This document shows positions 46,130-58,400 of a DNA stretch of 64,000 bases, in pieces. Made by a program: the position numbers and the translations under genes. The notes under the pieces are model-generated. The model had not been told where the DNA came from and did not search any database. It saw only the letters and a program-made list of their open reading frames with translations. Each line of letters opens with the position of its first letter. The stretch's first letter is position 1. Origin of the DNA: Symsagittifera roscoffensis (taxonomy: Eukaryota > Xenacoelomorpha > Acoela > Convolutidae); assembly GCF_963678635.1 (NCBI RefSeq), contig NC_087071.1:38153858-38217857 (forward strand). The letters run 5' to 3'.

Positions 46130-46830
46130 AGTCAAGTCACGGGACAAAAAAGTTTTTTCTTTCAACGAGCAAATGAACGGATTTTTTCTTCACGTTTTTA
46201 TCTTTTTCTTTGCAACTATTAAAGATATCGGATTTAAAAATTAACACAAACTTACAAAATCAAATAATCAGAAATCTTGTTTTGAGAGAGTAAATCAGCC
46301 AGTTAATCATAACTAGTTTCAGAGGTGCCCTCAAAAAGATTAGAAAAAATTTGAATTTATGATTTTCTGGGAAGCTGATGATATATATCCCTTTGCTCTA
46401 TATGCCGCGCAAAAACATTGGACGGTGGAAGTTATAAAATACTTAGTCCGAAATGGAAAAATACTGAAATTTGTACTCCCCAATTCCTATATCTGTGGTT
46501 TTTAGGTATCATATAGAGTAAGTGAAGATCATCAGCCTTCCAAAAAACCAATTTGGGCAGATAAGCTTATATTTCTTATTTCTAAGTACGTTTTCAGAGC
46601 AAGAACACCTCTGAAAAAAAGTTATGGTTATTTGGCTATTTTACGCTCGCCCTCAAATAAAATTTCTGAATATTTGTTTCGGTTAGCTCCTTTCAATTAT
46701 CTTCATCTAATTTGAGTCAAAATTTCAATCCGGTGTTTTCAAAAGTTGCAGAGAAAAAGATAAAAACGTGAAGAAAAAATTGTTTCATTTGCTCATTGAA
46801 AGCAAAAAGTTGCAGGTTGCAAGATTGTAG
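46130..46830. repeat. Long imperfect inverted repeat (about 700 bp)
   Basis: The left arm carries GAGCAAATGAACGG and TTCTTCACGTTTTTATCTTT; the right arm has the reverse complement AAAGATAAAAACGTGAAGAA and CATTTGCTCATTGAAAG. Further in, CAGAGGTG (about 46320) pairs with CACCTCTG (about 46607). No ORF; a fold-back or MITE-like element. Confidence 0.7.
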
Positions 46831-47439
46831 AGCGCGCAATATTAAAAATTACCTCTGACAGAAGGAGAGTTAAGCTGTGAAAGTAAGAAACGCGGCTTTT
46901 TTGCTGTCTTAAGTAGTCCATGGTCTGTTAAACTGACTCATGACAAGCAAAACTCAGTTTGCTCGACCTTTATGCAGTCACAACAACAAGGAATACTTTA
47001 GAGGTTATCATTTAGTTTGCCGTAAGCCAGCAAAAAATAGTTTTAAATAATTTTTATCTAAATTGATCTTTTTGAGGCTTTATTAGACATGTGAATCAAA
47101 TTGAGCATAACCATAGCAAAACAAAAATAGATTTACATAATCACTCAAGTAAAAAAGGAGGCAAATATTTAATTGTAACCACTACGGTCGTCATCTTCTG
47201 CCATTACACAGAAGCACTGAACATTTGAAAGATCTTTGTACAGGTGCACGAGTTTTTTGGCTCTCCTGGCCGATGTCCTCCATTTTATCCTGGCCGTTGT
47301 CCTCCATTTTATCAGCAGAATGAAATACTCGTGTCGACCAAATTGATTTTTCGAGCTCTCCCAAAGCACTGTTTTGCCCTTATTTTGGCTAAATTTTCTG
47401 CGCCGCAGTTTTTGGGCACAGTTTTTGGGCACAGTCAAA

Positions 47440-47697
47440 AAAGCCGTTTTTGGGCACTTTTTGAAAAATTTTGACAAAAAAATAGCGTTTTTTTTTGTGC
47501 GCGCTCCCCCTCAAAGTTAGTATATATTGGCGCCAAAGGCGCCTTTAGAAAAATTTTAGGGTCGGCCGGCCAAAAATGGATTTCTGAAAAAGTATCAAAG
47601 GGGGGACCCTTTGGGTCGGCAGGGGGTCGAATCCCTGAGGGGGAGGGGGGGGGGGGTTCGTCCGCCCCCCGTCCCTCCCCCCTTAAATCCGCCCCTG
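47440..47697 (+). mobile_element. hAT MITE copy (5'-incomplete)
   Basis: Shares with 4949-5265 the block TTGAAAAATTTTGACAAAAA, TTAGTATATATTGG, the ACCCTTTG hairpin, TCGAATCCCTGA and the terminus ATCCGCCCCTG at 47697. It has a longer poly-G/poly-C insertion. The 5' terminus was not found. Confidence 0.65.
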
Positions 47698-47699
47698 GT

Positions 47700-49747
47700 T
47701 TTAAAGACGAACTTAGGGTTTATTTCTTGTTGATCCTTTACTTCTCCGAAAGATAAACTCGCCCAAAAGTTTTTCGTTTTTATATTCGGTTTTTAGGCAA
47801 TCAAAAAATGAAGTGTACTCTGTGTTATTTCAATCTTAGTTGGAACTGTGTGTATAACAAAAGAAGAAAACGATAAATTTTTTGTGTGACTTTGAAGCGA
47901 GAGAAATCAGAGTCAGATCTTCTGCAGAGATCTGGCTCAGTTAAGTTTTGATCACTTTCAAGTTTGCTTCTCTGCCTGTCTTTTAGTGTATAATTTCATC
48001 TCCCTGTCCTTTTTGATCGCGTGTTAGTCCGCGTGTTGTCTTATTTGTTCTTAAAAAATTATTATGAAAAATGAGTATTAACTGGCGTATGTTTTTCTCG
48101 GAAAAAATATACGTATTCAAGGAAAACAAAGTAGTTCTGAAAAAGCAACTGAAAAAAAATGCTGACACATGCGTGCTTCGACAACAAAAACTGTTTAAAG
48201 GACACACTGTAATTATAGCTGAAAACGCTATTAGAATTCTCTTAATAGAAAACTCTGACTTTAAAACACATTCTCTTTAGATACCAAAAAATTTTCTTGC
48301 AATTAAGTAGAGTTATATTTAGAACAAAGTTTGGGTATCGGTTCAACTCCCTTTCAATTCTAATTTTCAAAAAATACAGTTTTCAATTTTGGCGGAGTGG
48401 CAGTGAAAATTGGAGACTTTTTTGAATGCTTAAATTAGAACTTATTACTCCCTAACGTGAGTCGCATTTGAGTCAACACGTTAGCCATCCATCTAGATGC
48501 CACTTTGACTTTAGCTTGCCTCTTTCTCTCTGATTTCGGAGTGATGATATCTAAGGGTGGATCACTGGCACCCGAGAACAGGAGCCATTTCTTTTCTTCT
48601 TAAATGGATCTGACTTAGTCATTTTCACTCATAAAAACTGCAATCTGTTTTTTTGCGGGACCAGTTATTTTTGTAGGTAAAAGTTAAAAGTACTGTGGTC
48701 GGAATAAAAAATAGTGTGGTCAGAAAAACAATGTATAACAAAAATCACAGTGAGTAACCTTGGAAAACAGTTCTCTAAAATGAGTCAAAATAAGAAATAA
48801 TGAAAAGTCCTCAATAGCAAAAGTTGTTTTCATTGTTGGGTTTATGATGGAACCAGTTTAAAACTAGTATTTAAATCCATTCATAATATTGATAAAACTA
48901 TCTCTGTAAAATATTTCTTGCTAACCAATCATGATCCATAACTAACACTTACCATAAATTGTATAGCTGAAACTATTTATAGTTTCAGCGACAGAATAGA
49001 ATAAATATAATTTGAAAAACAGTCAAGTTTCTGATCTCTTATCTCGCAAATACCAGTATACACTAGATCTTTAGAGACTAGGAGATATAAGAGTAAGATT
49101 AAGACCAGTATATGACTAAGAATTTGCACGATTCTATCCGGCTGAAAATAAGATGACGAACAGACGGTGTACTTTATCTGAAATTACTCTATGAGTGAGC
49201 CACCCCTGACATAAACTCATCTGGTGCAACCAAAAGTCTTGAACAAAGACCTCAACAAGTTTAGATTTAGCAAATTCAAAATAGACATGAGATCTGAGAT
49301 CCAAACACAAAATACAAAATATAAAAACGTTAGGAAGTACTGAAAACGGTCTCAATAATTCTTATCAATACCAACGAGTATTCAAGCTTACTCCATTTCA
49401 AAACTCGAGTACCGGACCGAGCTTCTACACCGTGAAACGAAAAAGCAGACTACAAAGAATACTTCTCTACAAGATTATCAATGCAGTACATTTTTATTCA
49501 CTTCATGAAATAAATTACTTGGAACAGTAAGATTAATTCCTAGCCATATACCTCTCAATGATTATAACCAATAATATATAAATTAATAACGACTGATACA
49601 AAATACAAGTGTCGTTCAATTCCAACAAATCTGCAGTAACTTTAAACCTTTAAAAAAATTAAACGTATTTGAAAAAAAAAAAAAAAATAGTAAGTAAATC
49701 AATTTAAGGTTAATTTTTTTTAGATTCATAAAATATTATTTGCTTCT
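47700..49747. other. Intergenic with one short coding relic
   Basis: On the minus strand at about 48465-48600 a frame with DIITPKSERKRQAKVKVASR is protein-like but has no start and is short. A + frame at 48071-48280 (69 codons) is not recognised. A 15-nt poly-A lies at about 49674-49688, 60 bp before retroelement copy A. Otherwise AT-rich. Confidence 0.4.
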
Positions 49748-50678
49748 AAAGGACATCCTCATCTTCGCAAATTCAAGTTTTCTTGTTATTTTATCTAAAA
49801 AGTAGCCATAATCACTCGGAATCAATATGAATTAATACTTTAATTTTTAAATCAACCCTTTCTAAAATTTATAACCTTTCACCAAACTCAAACCTTAATT
49901 AATTTAAAAAATTGTCAAGGCATATCCTTGGTTTGTTTTAACCTACACTTTCCCATCAGGGCAGATCGTCAAGTTTCAACCAGATCAGCAAGGCTATCCT
50001 TGGATTTTTAATAGCTGCTTTGTAAATTCTAATTCATTTAAAAAATTTGATCATCAAGGTATTCCTTGAATCAATCAGAACAAATTTGGTTCTCCCCACC
50101 TCTTAATAAAAGTGTCCAACGACCTCAAGCAAACGTAAATTCACTCTCTAACCCTTATCAATGACCCAAGACTGAAAGAAATTTTTGAAAACCTAATCTT
50201 TTTATTAAGATAAACTGAAGAAACGTCGGTTACTCACCCTTCACTTGAGCTGTTAATTGACCCAGGCTTAAACATACCCAGAATTTGTGAGATTTAAAAT
50301 AGTATCTAACAATCTACTTGTGTTCGAATCATACTGAGACTTGTGGATTGATTTACGATTATCCTACCCTCGATCACAAATCAAAACTCTAAGTAAAATT
50401 AAGTGAGTTTTTCTAACAATAAAACTTAATCAACCAGAAAGTATAAAATCATTCTTACGAATGATATAATCTCTCTCCAACCCATCTATACCCGACAATC
50501 TTTGCCCCTAGATTAGGAAAACCTCACAAAATTGTAGGAACTAACATTTTAGGTAAAAAAACTAACCCCTGGATTTTGCAACCATCATTATAAGACTTTT
50601 GTCAAAGACAATCTTGGAAACAAACAGTCAATAGTACTCCACAATTGTTTATTTAAAGATGAAAGATACGATCCTGTA

Positions 50679-51470
50679 ATGAAAACTTATAAGCAAAAAA
50701 TAAGATACATCAGATCGAAAAAACAAACAAGAAAGGAGGCAATAATTATGAAACAAAAGCTAATTATTAACCGAAAATTCTCCAAGTTCACGCAGCAACA
50801 ATACAAGAACTTCAAAATCACCGGGATTTCATCAACGATGAAAGCAAACCAAAAAACGACCAACCATTTTTTCGGAGTCAGAAAGCACAACAACATCATC
50901 TATAAAGGGTAAAGGCAGATTAAAAGATTCATACACCCGTAAGACTCTACAATTGAAAACAACCCATCACACTAATCGAAAGTTACACATTAACCGTATT
51001 TTCGCACAAAAAATGGTTCAGTACGAAGACAATTTTGACGATGATTCTACCCTTTCCCTTGTCATCCACCCACAAAGCGATCGTGCTATAGGACAAGTAC
51101 AACTCAGCCATAATATAATTTCAAATTTTACTCGAAAAAGGAAATTGCCCATAAAAACAAGAATTTCCTGAACTAAAAATCAAAAGACAAGTTACTCGAT
51201 CACCTTTTACCAGGCATCAGTAATGATGCTTCACATTACGGTATATTTAATATTGAAATTCTACCACCGCAATCATCAAATCAACCACCACGCCGAATAC
51301 AAACAGATGATACAGAATCACTTTCTCAAAAATTTTCACATAATTTATCAAAAAAATACAACTTCAAATATCACAAAGAGCAAACTGAATGTTCACAAAC
51401 GATATTTTTTCCATTTCAATCGTTTAGAGGTATGTTTCTATAATAGAAACAAATGAAACTTTTTGACACG
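50679..51470 (+). pseudogene. Basic coding-like 5' region of copy A
   Basis: Frames rich in Lys/Gln/Asn (GISSTMKANQKTT) and then LLPGISNDASHYGIF are separated by stops. They precede gag and are conserved in copy B. Role unknown; possibly a gag N-terminal part or an extra ORF. Confidence 0.4.
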
Positions 51471-52559
51471 CAACAATACGAAGAAAAATATATCTTTTCT
51501 CACGATTTGTAGACTCAATTTGCGAAACACTCACTGACAAGGAAAAATCACAATTAATAAAACTTTGATTCTATCATGATTCTTAGAGATTATTTTCAAC
51601 TTAATTTAGACCTAAATTCACAATTTTTCGACCACAAACAAACGATGAAACAATATTTGAAGACAAAACAGATTATGTATGGGACCCTGAATAATCTCAT
51701 TTGCTGTTTTGTAATATCCCGAATGATATTTTAAATGCAGCGATGAATACTATTTCCGTACGTAGAGATTGTTTTCAAAGATACCCAAACTCCATCATAC
51801 TCTCTTAATGAAGAAAGAAATGAAGCACTACCTACAACCACACAAAAAAGTGTTTTCTCTATTTACCTAACCCTTACAACACCACATAACAAAAAAAATA
51901 CTCCTTTCCCATGAGCAACAACACAATCAACAGTTAAACCACCGGTCATTGCCAAAAACTCGTAAATGGATTATCAAATATTTAGACATTTAGACCAATA
52001 ACCTCAAAACGACAACCTGTTAAAAAAAACAGTCAAATGGCAATAACTTTGCTAATCATTATTATTTTTTTTCACAAATATTAATATTAGCAGTACAATG
52101 GCAAAACCCAATTCACAAACAAAAAAATCAACCCCAAAAATTTAATTATACTCAAGAAATACCGAAAACGATATCTCGATCTGTATTTTTTAATGATTAT
52201 GATAAAAAAATCCGACAGACCGCATCGAAGATTTCAGCAAAAAAGAGTCCAACTATCAGGCAATTCACAAGAAGCCAGCCACATTATTCTGAAGATGAAA
52301 ATTACTTCTATCATAAGCACCACTAACATAATATTAACCAACGACACAATCACTGGACTAGTATAGATCAACCTTTCACTATCATCAACATAGATGATAT
52401 TTTTCCACCGCAAAATTTTTAAATCTTACATGAACTCTCAACAATCACGGCAATCACAACGACAAATTTTCAAAGGTACAATCTGGTAAAGCCTTGTAAT
52501 ATTATACTAAACAAATACTCAAGGTTATCAACCCGTATCATTGAGAAACGAAACCCCAT

Positions 52560-53340
52560 TACTTGACTACTTACAACATCACGAAATTACAAAAAAAACA
52601 ACTTACGAATTTTACACAAAAACCAAACACAGCAGAATCATTACAAACGACAATGAATCCATACCTTATGGGCGGATCATCTATAACATCCAATAAACCA
52701 CTCATAGTTTTTACAGGAACGGATCCTGAATATTTAGTAGAAGACTGTTAAAAAGCTGTTAGGGCAATTTTAACTTTAAATTTAGGCCCAGAACCTATAA
52801 ATGCACCTCTACATAAAAAGTTGGATACATAGAAGTTCAGTATTAGTTCGAACCACGCTCGACGGTGCAGCTCACAATGGTTTTCAATTTTACCTTTAGA
52901 AATTAAATCCGACTGGAAACGATTTACACAAGAATTTTCAAAGATGATCGACTCTGAACAAAACAAACAACATTAAAGAGTTTTAGGCTCCCGAGCGAAA
53001 CAACAAAACAAGTGCAGGAAGAAAATAAACTTCAATAAAAAGACTTAATCTCATAATACACATGATTAAAAAATACGGAAAAGGCAGAAATTCCAATGAT
53101 GAGTACCTAATGTGACTCTAATACCACATTTACAGAAAATTGCGATGAAAAAGAGAGCATCATATTCATCATCAATCCGAGTACCTGATATAGATTTCCA
53201 AAAAATAGTAAATAAATTAGAACAAGCTGAAATCACAATGTAACTAGAGGAATCAGAAAAAATTTAAGACTACAATACGTAAGTAATGTCCAAACAACAC
53301 ATATTATTAATATCAAAGAACATGACGAAAAAATAGCAGA
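52560..53340 (+). pseudogene. gag capsid relic, copy A
   Basis: Opens with MNPYLMGGSSI and IVFTGTDPEYLVEDC then a TAA at 52749. Further capsid-like frames follow across several stops. The FxGxDPE-type opening is common in retrotransposon gag. The same TAA occurs in copy B. Confidence 0.6.
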
Positions 53341-53413
53341 AAAAATTACTCAGATCTTAAAAAGTTATGAAAAGAATCCAAAAATCAAAAGCAAACCATC
53401 AATCAAAAAATGA

Positions 53414-53455
53414 TGTGACTATTGTCGTAGATATGGACATAGCATTGCTGAATGC
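53414..53455 (+). pseudogene. gag CCHC zinc knuckle, copy A
   Basis: CDYCRRYGHSIAEC is a perfect CX2CX4HX4C nucleocapsid knuckle, the RNA-binding part of gag. A TGA (53411-53413) immediately precedes it. Downstream (about 53845-54070) is an Arg/Asn/Ser-rich stretch such as RNNRNRNISNNRPQNN. Confidence 0.85.
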
Positions 53456-54444
53456 AGACAAAAATACGAAGACAATTAAAAAATACTCCAAAAACACAAA
53501 GAACCAAGCAAATATTTTTATCAATGCAAGAAAAAAGATGAAAATTTACGAAATAAAACATTCAAAGTAAAAACAGCTCAATGAAACCACTCCCAACTAG
53601 CTATATTATTAACAAGTCACAATCTCTTTAATCAAAAAAATTTAAATGAATATCAACAGATCGACAAAACTCACGAAACAATTCATAAAGTAGATATAAC
53701 AGATCGAATTGTCAAAACAATCAGTATCGAATTAATAACTCTAGAACCAACTCTAATAGAATTAATTACTCAATAAAAGAAACCGTTTATATCTAAACCA
53801 TCGGAAAAATTTTTTTTGAAAGATCGTTCAAGAAAATCTTCGAAATAATCGAAACAGAAATATTTCAAATAATAGACCACAAAACAATTCCAACAATAGA
53901 CCATGTAATAACTACTATAAAAATAGATCCCGTAAAAGTTCTAGAAAAAAAAAACAACTATCAAAACAAACAAAGAAACTATTCTCAATAACATCAAAAT
54001 AACTTAAAAGTTCAAACAAACAATTTTAAAACTACAGAAGTAGTACACCAAAACATCAAATACAAATGAACCAAGTACAATCTACAAATGAAACAGGCCC
54101 AGATCTCCAGGTATTGACAAAACAGAAACTTCAGTACTTTATCTAAATCACATACATTGTGAAAGCTCAGAAGACGAAAGCAATACTGAAAACTAACTCA
54201 TCATTACCATGCTTAAAATAAAACATGAATACAAAACACCAATCGAATCGAATTGTTATCATAAGATTTTATCATTTTAAATTCTCAAGAGCCAAATAAC
54301 AACGAATATACCAAGAACTATACTCCACATATAAATGAAAACACCTCAAGTATGAATAATGTATACCAAAAACAGTAAATAAAAAACCACCACCAAAAGA
54401 AAAATTTGGATAATCCCACTACCTTTAGAAAGTTCAAACAACAA

Positions 54445-54560
54445 AAACTTTCAACCACTAGATCTTGAAATAGGTTCTTTAATCGGGTCTGGCGCAAAAT
54501 CAATCATTACAAGATCCCTATATGGAATGATATTCAAAATCTACGCCCAAAACTTCCCCT
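54445..54560 (+). pseudogene. Retropepsin relic, catalytic Asp lost, copy A
   Basis: SLIGSGAKSII aligns with the D-[ST]-G-A core of retroviral-type aspartic proteases, but the Asp position (54485-54487) is GGG, Gly. The same change is in copy B at 62855-62857. Confidence 0.6.
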
Positions 54561-54978
54561 TATATAGCTTTTAGCAAACTAGCCACTGCAAAAGGTATAA
54601 GTTTAATTAAATTTGGAAAAACTCAATTATTCCTTATACCAACACAAACACTGAAACAAAATGAAATTCTTCTTAAATTATTCAAACAATTAATTCTCAT
54701 CACAGTTCCTAAACATAATTTAGTCGGAATCCCATATATTTCTATATAAATCCCAACTATAAACAGCAAAATGCAAATAAAAGATAAATATACAAAGCTC
54801 AATAATACATCCCTAACATTTTTGGTAAGATTAAATAAATAACCCCCCCTTTTTCCCAAATTTTATCCTATAAATAATCAACAAAGAAACATTTAAAACC
54901 GCTAACAAGAATTGCATATGATTTTTCATCAACCAAGTTCATCAATATCATAACAATCAAAATACACAGAAACTATAT

Positions 54979-56300
54979 ATGTCTGACCTTGAAATCAAAC
55001 CAATCCATAAATTTTTTAGATTGACGATTTCATCTATCAGATACGCTAAAAATACAGATAGAGACACCATAGCATTATATGTAAATAATAACTCACCATA
55101 TAAAACTGCACTACCTTTAGGTCTTTTAGGATACCGTGAAACAAATGCTGCAGTTTATCCTAAACAGGTAAGATCATACAGAGTAAATAAAACCTTAAAA
55201 TTATTAGATTTTTGTCAATCAACAATTCTTAACAAAAAATTATCTATTAATAATATTACAACTGAATCGAAAAAACACAATTTCTAATTTAAACCGATTT
55301 TCCAAATCTCAAAATTTAAAAATGAACAAGAACAATTTCTGACAATATTTAATTTTCAATTTCTCAAATTAACTAGCAAGAACTTGAACAAATAAAAGAA
55401 TTACTATTAATAATCCAATGGCTTACCTTACGTCAAAATTTGATGCTGGAAAATTACAATCACCATTACATCTTTCACTGAAACCCGACGCAGTTTTCAA
55501 AACCAAACGCTCAATTAAAGTACCGATACATTTGCAAAACAAGTGAATAGACTTCTAGACATTCTCGAATAGTATGAAAATATTTCACCGGTAAACAAAG
55601 AACAGCAACCCAAAGGAAACACAATTATAAACCTATTAGTAATTTTCACTGAAGTAGAATAACTTAAAATTGTTTTATATGCACGATATTAAACTCTCTA
55701 ATTGATGAATCAAAATGCAACTGGCCCATAGAACCAATTCAAGTAAGACTTACGAAAATAAACGGTCACTATTATACCACCACTGATATGAATAGCGCAT
55801 ACAAATGCCACAAGACGAACAATCACGTCGACTCACACAATTCGTTATTGGAAATCAACCATTCGAAAAGAAAAGACTATTCTTTGGTATATCCATTGGA
55901 CGAGCAGCCTTTTCTGCTTTTATGAGCAAACTTTTTAAACAACTAATTCTCAGCAAAAACGTTATTAATTATATGGACGATTTTTTATACAATCCCAAAC
56001 AAAACATGAAGTGTTCAAAGTTTTAGATGAATAACAACAAATCTTGTTAAAAGAAAACATGAAAGCAGCCCAGGATAATTCACAGTTTTTCCTTACCCAT
56101 GTAAAACTCCTTAGACATATTTCCGAAGGAACTACAATGACACCTCCAAAAGCCCGAAAAGATTCATTTTATAAACTCCAACTACCTTCAAACGAAAAAG
56201 GCAAGAATTCCTTGGAATGCTAAACTTCTTAGGCAAATGTGTTTATGAACTGCAATAATACCTCAGAACATTCAATAGTATTCTTCGACAACTAAATAAT
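54979..56300 (+). pseudogene. Reverse transcriptase relic, copy A
   Basis: After a 102-codon linker frame (54979-55287), RT motifs are spread over shifted frames: TTDMNSAY near 55785, DEQSRRLTQFVIGNQ and AAFSAFMSK in the frame 55805-56026, and the catalytic box YMDD at about 55971-55982. HVKLLRHISEGTTMTPPKAR follows in another frame. These are standard Ty3/gypsy RT features; stops and frameshifts abolish the enzyme. Confidence 0.85.
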
Positions 56301-56329
56301 TTTGAATGGACCTTAGAACATCCAAAACG

Positions 56330-56790
56330 CTTCAGTGAAACAAAAATCCTCTTCACAGAGCAAATTGTATTACATTTCCAGACTCGAATCAATCATTTTT
56401 GCTATGTGCGACGCTTCTGTTTTGGAATTCGCGCAGCTTTTTCAAAATCACACCAAGGCACTAAAAAAATGATCCTAATATCAGCAAATTCAAGGCTTTT
56501 TTCACAAGCTGAACTCAAACTTTCTACACTTTTGAGAGACGATACAGCCAAATTATATACATTAACTGAAAATGGATTAACAGAATATGGATTCTAAAAC
56601 AGTTTTACAGATCGTAAGCCTCTAATTTTTTTTACACTGAAATCTATTCCAAACCATACGATATACATTTCACAATATTTCAATGAAACTTGCAAACCTA
56701 CATATAGCTTGGACAGCAGGTAAAAACCTTGCTTTACCAGATACACTTAGTCGGAATACACCACCTGAACTACTTACACGAAAAACAACG
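56330..56790 (+). pseudogene. RNase H relic, copy A
   Basis: CDAS near 56410, then SHQGTKKMILISANSRLFSQ and LSTLLRDDTAKLYTLTENGL, and AGKNLALPDTLSRN at about 56715-56760, which is the Ty3-type RNase H end (DxLSR). Several frame changes. Confidence 0.75.
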
Positions 56791-56975
56791 GTAGAGTTAC
56801 CACAAAATAAAAAATTCTTTCTAGCAAAAGACGAAATATCACCACGATAAGAATGTAAAATGCAGTAGAAACGGACTTTGATATTAAATTAATAAAAACC
56901 TTAGAACATTTTCCACTATATCTAGATTGCCAAAGCAATTTCTATGAAACAGACTTTTAGGAAAAGACAAATTTA

Positions 56976-57283
56976 AAATTTGATTTTTCCGGAAACTGAT
57001 ATTTTTTTTGTCTGAGAAAATGACATAAAGCTGCTGATGCAGAAGAAATGGAAAACACCTAAAACTTTGATTAAACCCATAAAAATCAGATTCAGAAGTA
57101 TAATTTTTGAGAAATCTCGAATACTTAAGAAAAAAATTAGAAAAAACAAAAAAAAACTGAATTTTCGATGGCCGTAACTTTTTTTTTGGCGAAAAAGTTT
57201 GAGAATGGTCGCTTATGCAATAGAATTTACCATTACCCGCTACATCTATTCAACTCGCAATATCAGATTTGAGAGGCAGTTTT
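56976..57283. other. Spacer between retroelement copies
   Basis: About 310 bp that matches neither the rest of copy A nor the start of copy B by eye. AT-rich, with poly-A and poly-T runs. It may hold the continuation of copy A or host DNA. Confidence 0.5.
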
Positions 57284-58400
57284 CAAAGGACATCCTCATC
57301 TTCGCACATTCAAGCTTTCTTGTTATTTTATCTAAAAAATAGCCATAATCACTCGGAATCAATATCAATTAATACTTTAATTTTTAAATCAACCCTTTCT
57401 AAAACTTATAACCTTTCACCAAACTCAAACTTTAATTTAAAAAACTGTCAAGGCATATCCTTGGTTTGTTTTAACCTACACTTTCCCATCAGGGCAGATC
57501 GTCAAGTTTTAACCAGATCAGCAAGGCTATCGTTGGATTTTTAATTTTTAGCTGAATTGGAAATTCTAATTCATTTAAAAAATTTGATCATCAAGGTATT
57601 CCTTGAATCAATCAAAACAATTTTGGTTCTCCCCACCTCTTAATAAAAGTGTCTAACGACCTCAAGCAAACGTAAATTCACTCTCTAACCCTTATCAATG
57701 ACCCAAGACTGAAAGAAATTTTTGAAAACCTAATCATTTTTATTAAGATAAACTGAAGAAACGTCGGTTACTCACCCTTCACTTGAGCTGTTTATTGACC
57801 CAGGCTTAAACATATCCAGAATTTGTGAGATTTAAAATAGTATCTAACAACTTACTTGTGTTCTAATTATACTGAACCTTGTGGATTGATTTACGATTAT
57901 CCTACCCTCGATCACAAATCAAAACTCTAAGTAAAATTAAGTGAGTTTTTCTAACAATAAAACTTAATCAACCAGAAAGTATAAAATCATTCTTACGAAT
58001 GATATAATCTCTCTCCAACCCATCTATACCCGACAATCTTTGCCCCTAGATTAGGAAAACCTCACAAAATTGTAAGAACTAACATTTTAGGTAAAAAAAC
58101 TAACCCCTGGATTTTGCAACCATCATTCTAAGACTTTTGTCAAAGATAATCTTGGAAACAAACAGTCAATAGTACTCCACAATTGTTTATTTAAAGATGA
58201 AAGATACGATCCTGTAATGACACCTTATAGGCAAAAAATAAGATACATCAGATCAAAAAAACAAACAAGAAAGGAGGCAATAATCATGAAACAAAAGCAA
58301 ATTATTAACCGAAAATTCTCGCAGCAACAATACAAGAACTTCAAAATCACCGGGATTTCATCAACGATGAAAGCAAACCAAAAAACGACCAACAATTTTT

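Larger units (their letters stand above)
49748..56975 (+). mobile_element. Degenerate Ty3/gypsy-like retrotransposon, copy A
   Basis: About 7.2 kb, A-rich and G-poor on the + strand. Order: leader (49748-50680), basic coding-like region (50680-51470), gag capsid relic, CCHC knuckle, Arg/Asn/Ser-rich nucleocapsid, protease relic, reverse transcriptase, RNase H. The order and the RT/RNase H motifs fit Ty3/gypsy. Many stops and frameshifts make it inactive. Recognisable sequence stops after RNase H; no integrase, LTR pair or primer-binding site was recognised. It shares its 5' boundary (AAAGGACATCCTCATCTTCG) with copy B. Confidence 0.85.

Noticed and set aside
52748-52966. Minus-strand frame of 72 codons, also present at 61116-61334
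   Set aside because: Antisense of the gag relic; repeated only because the element is present twice.
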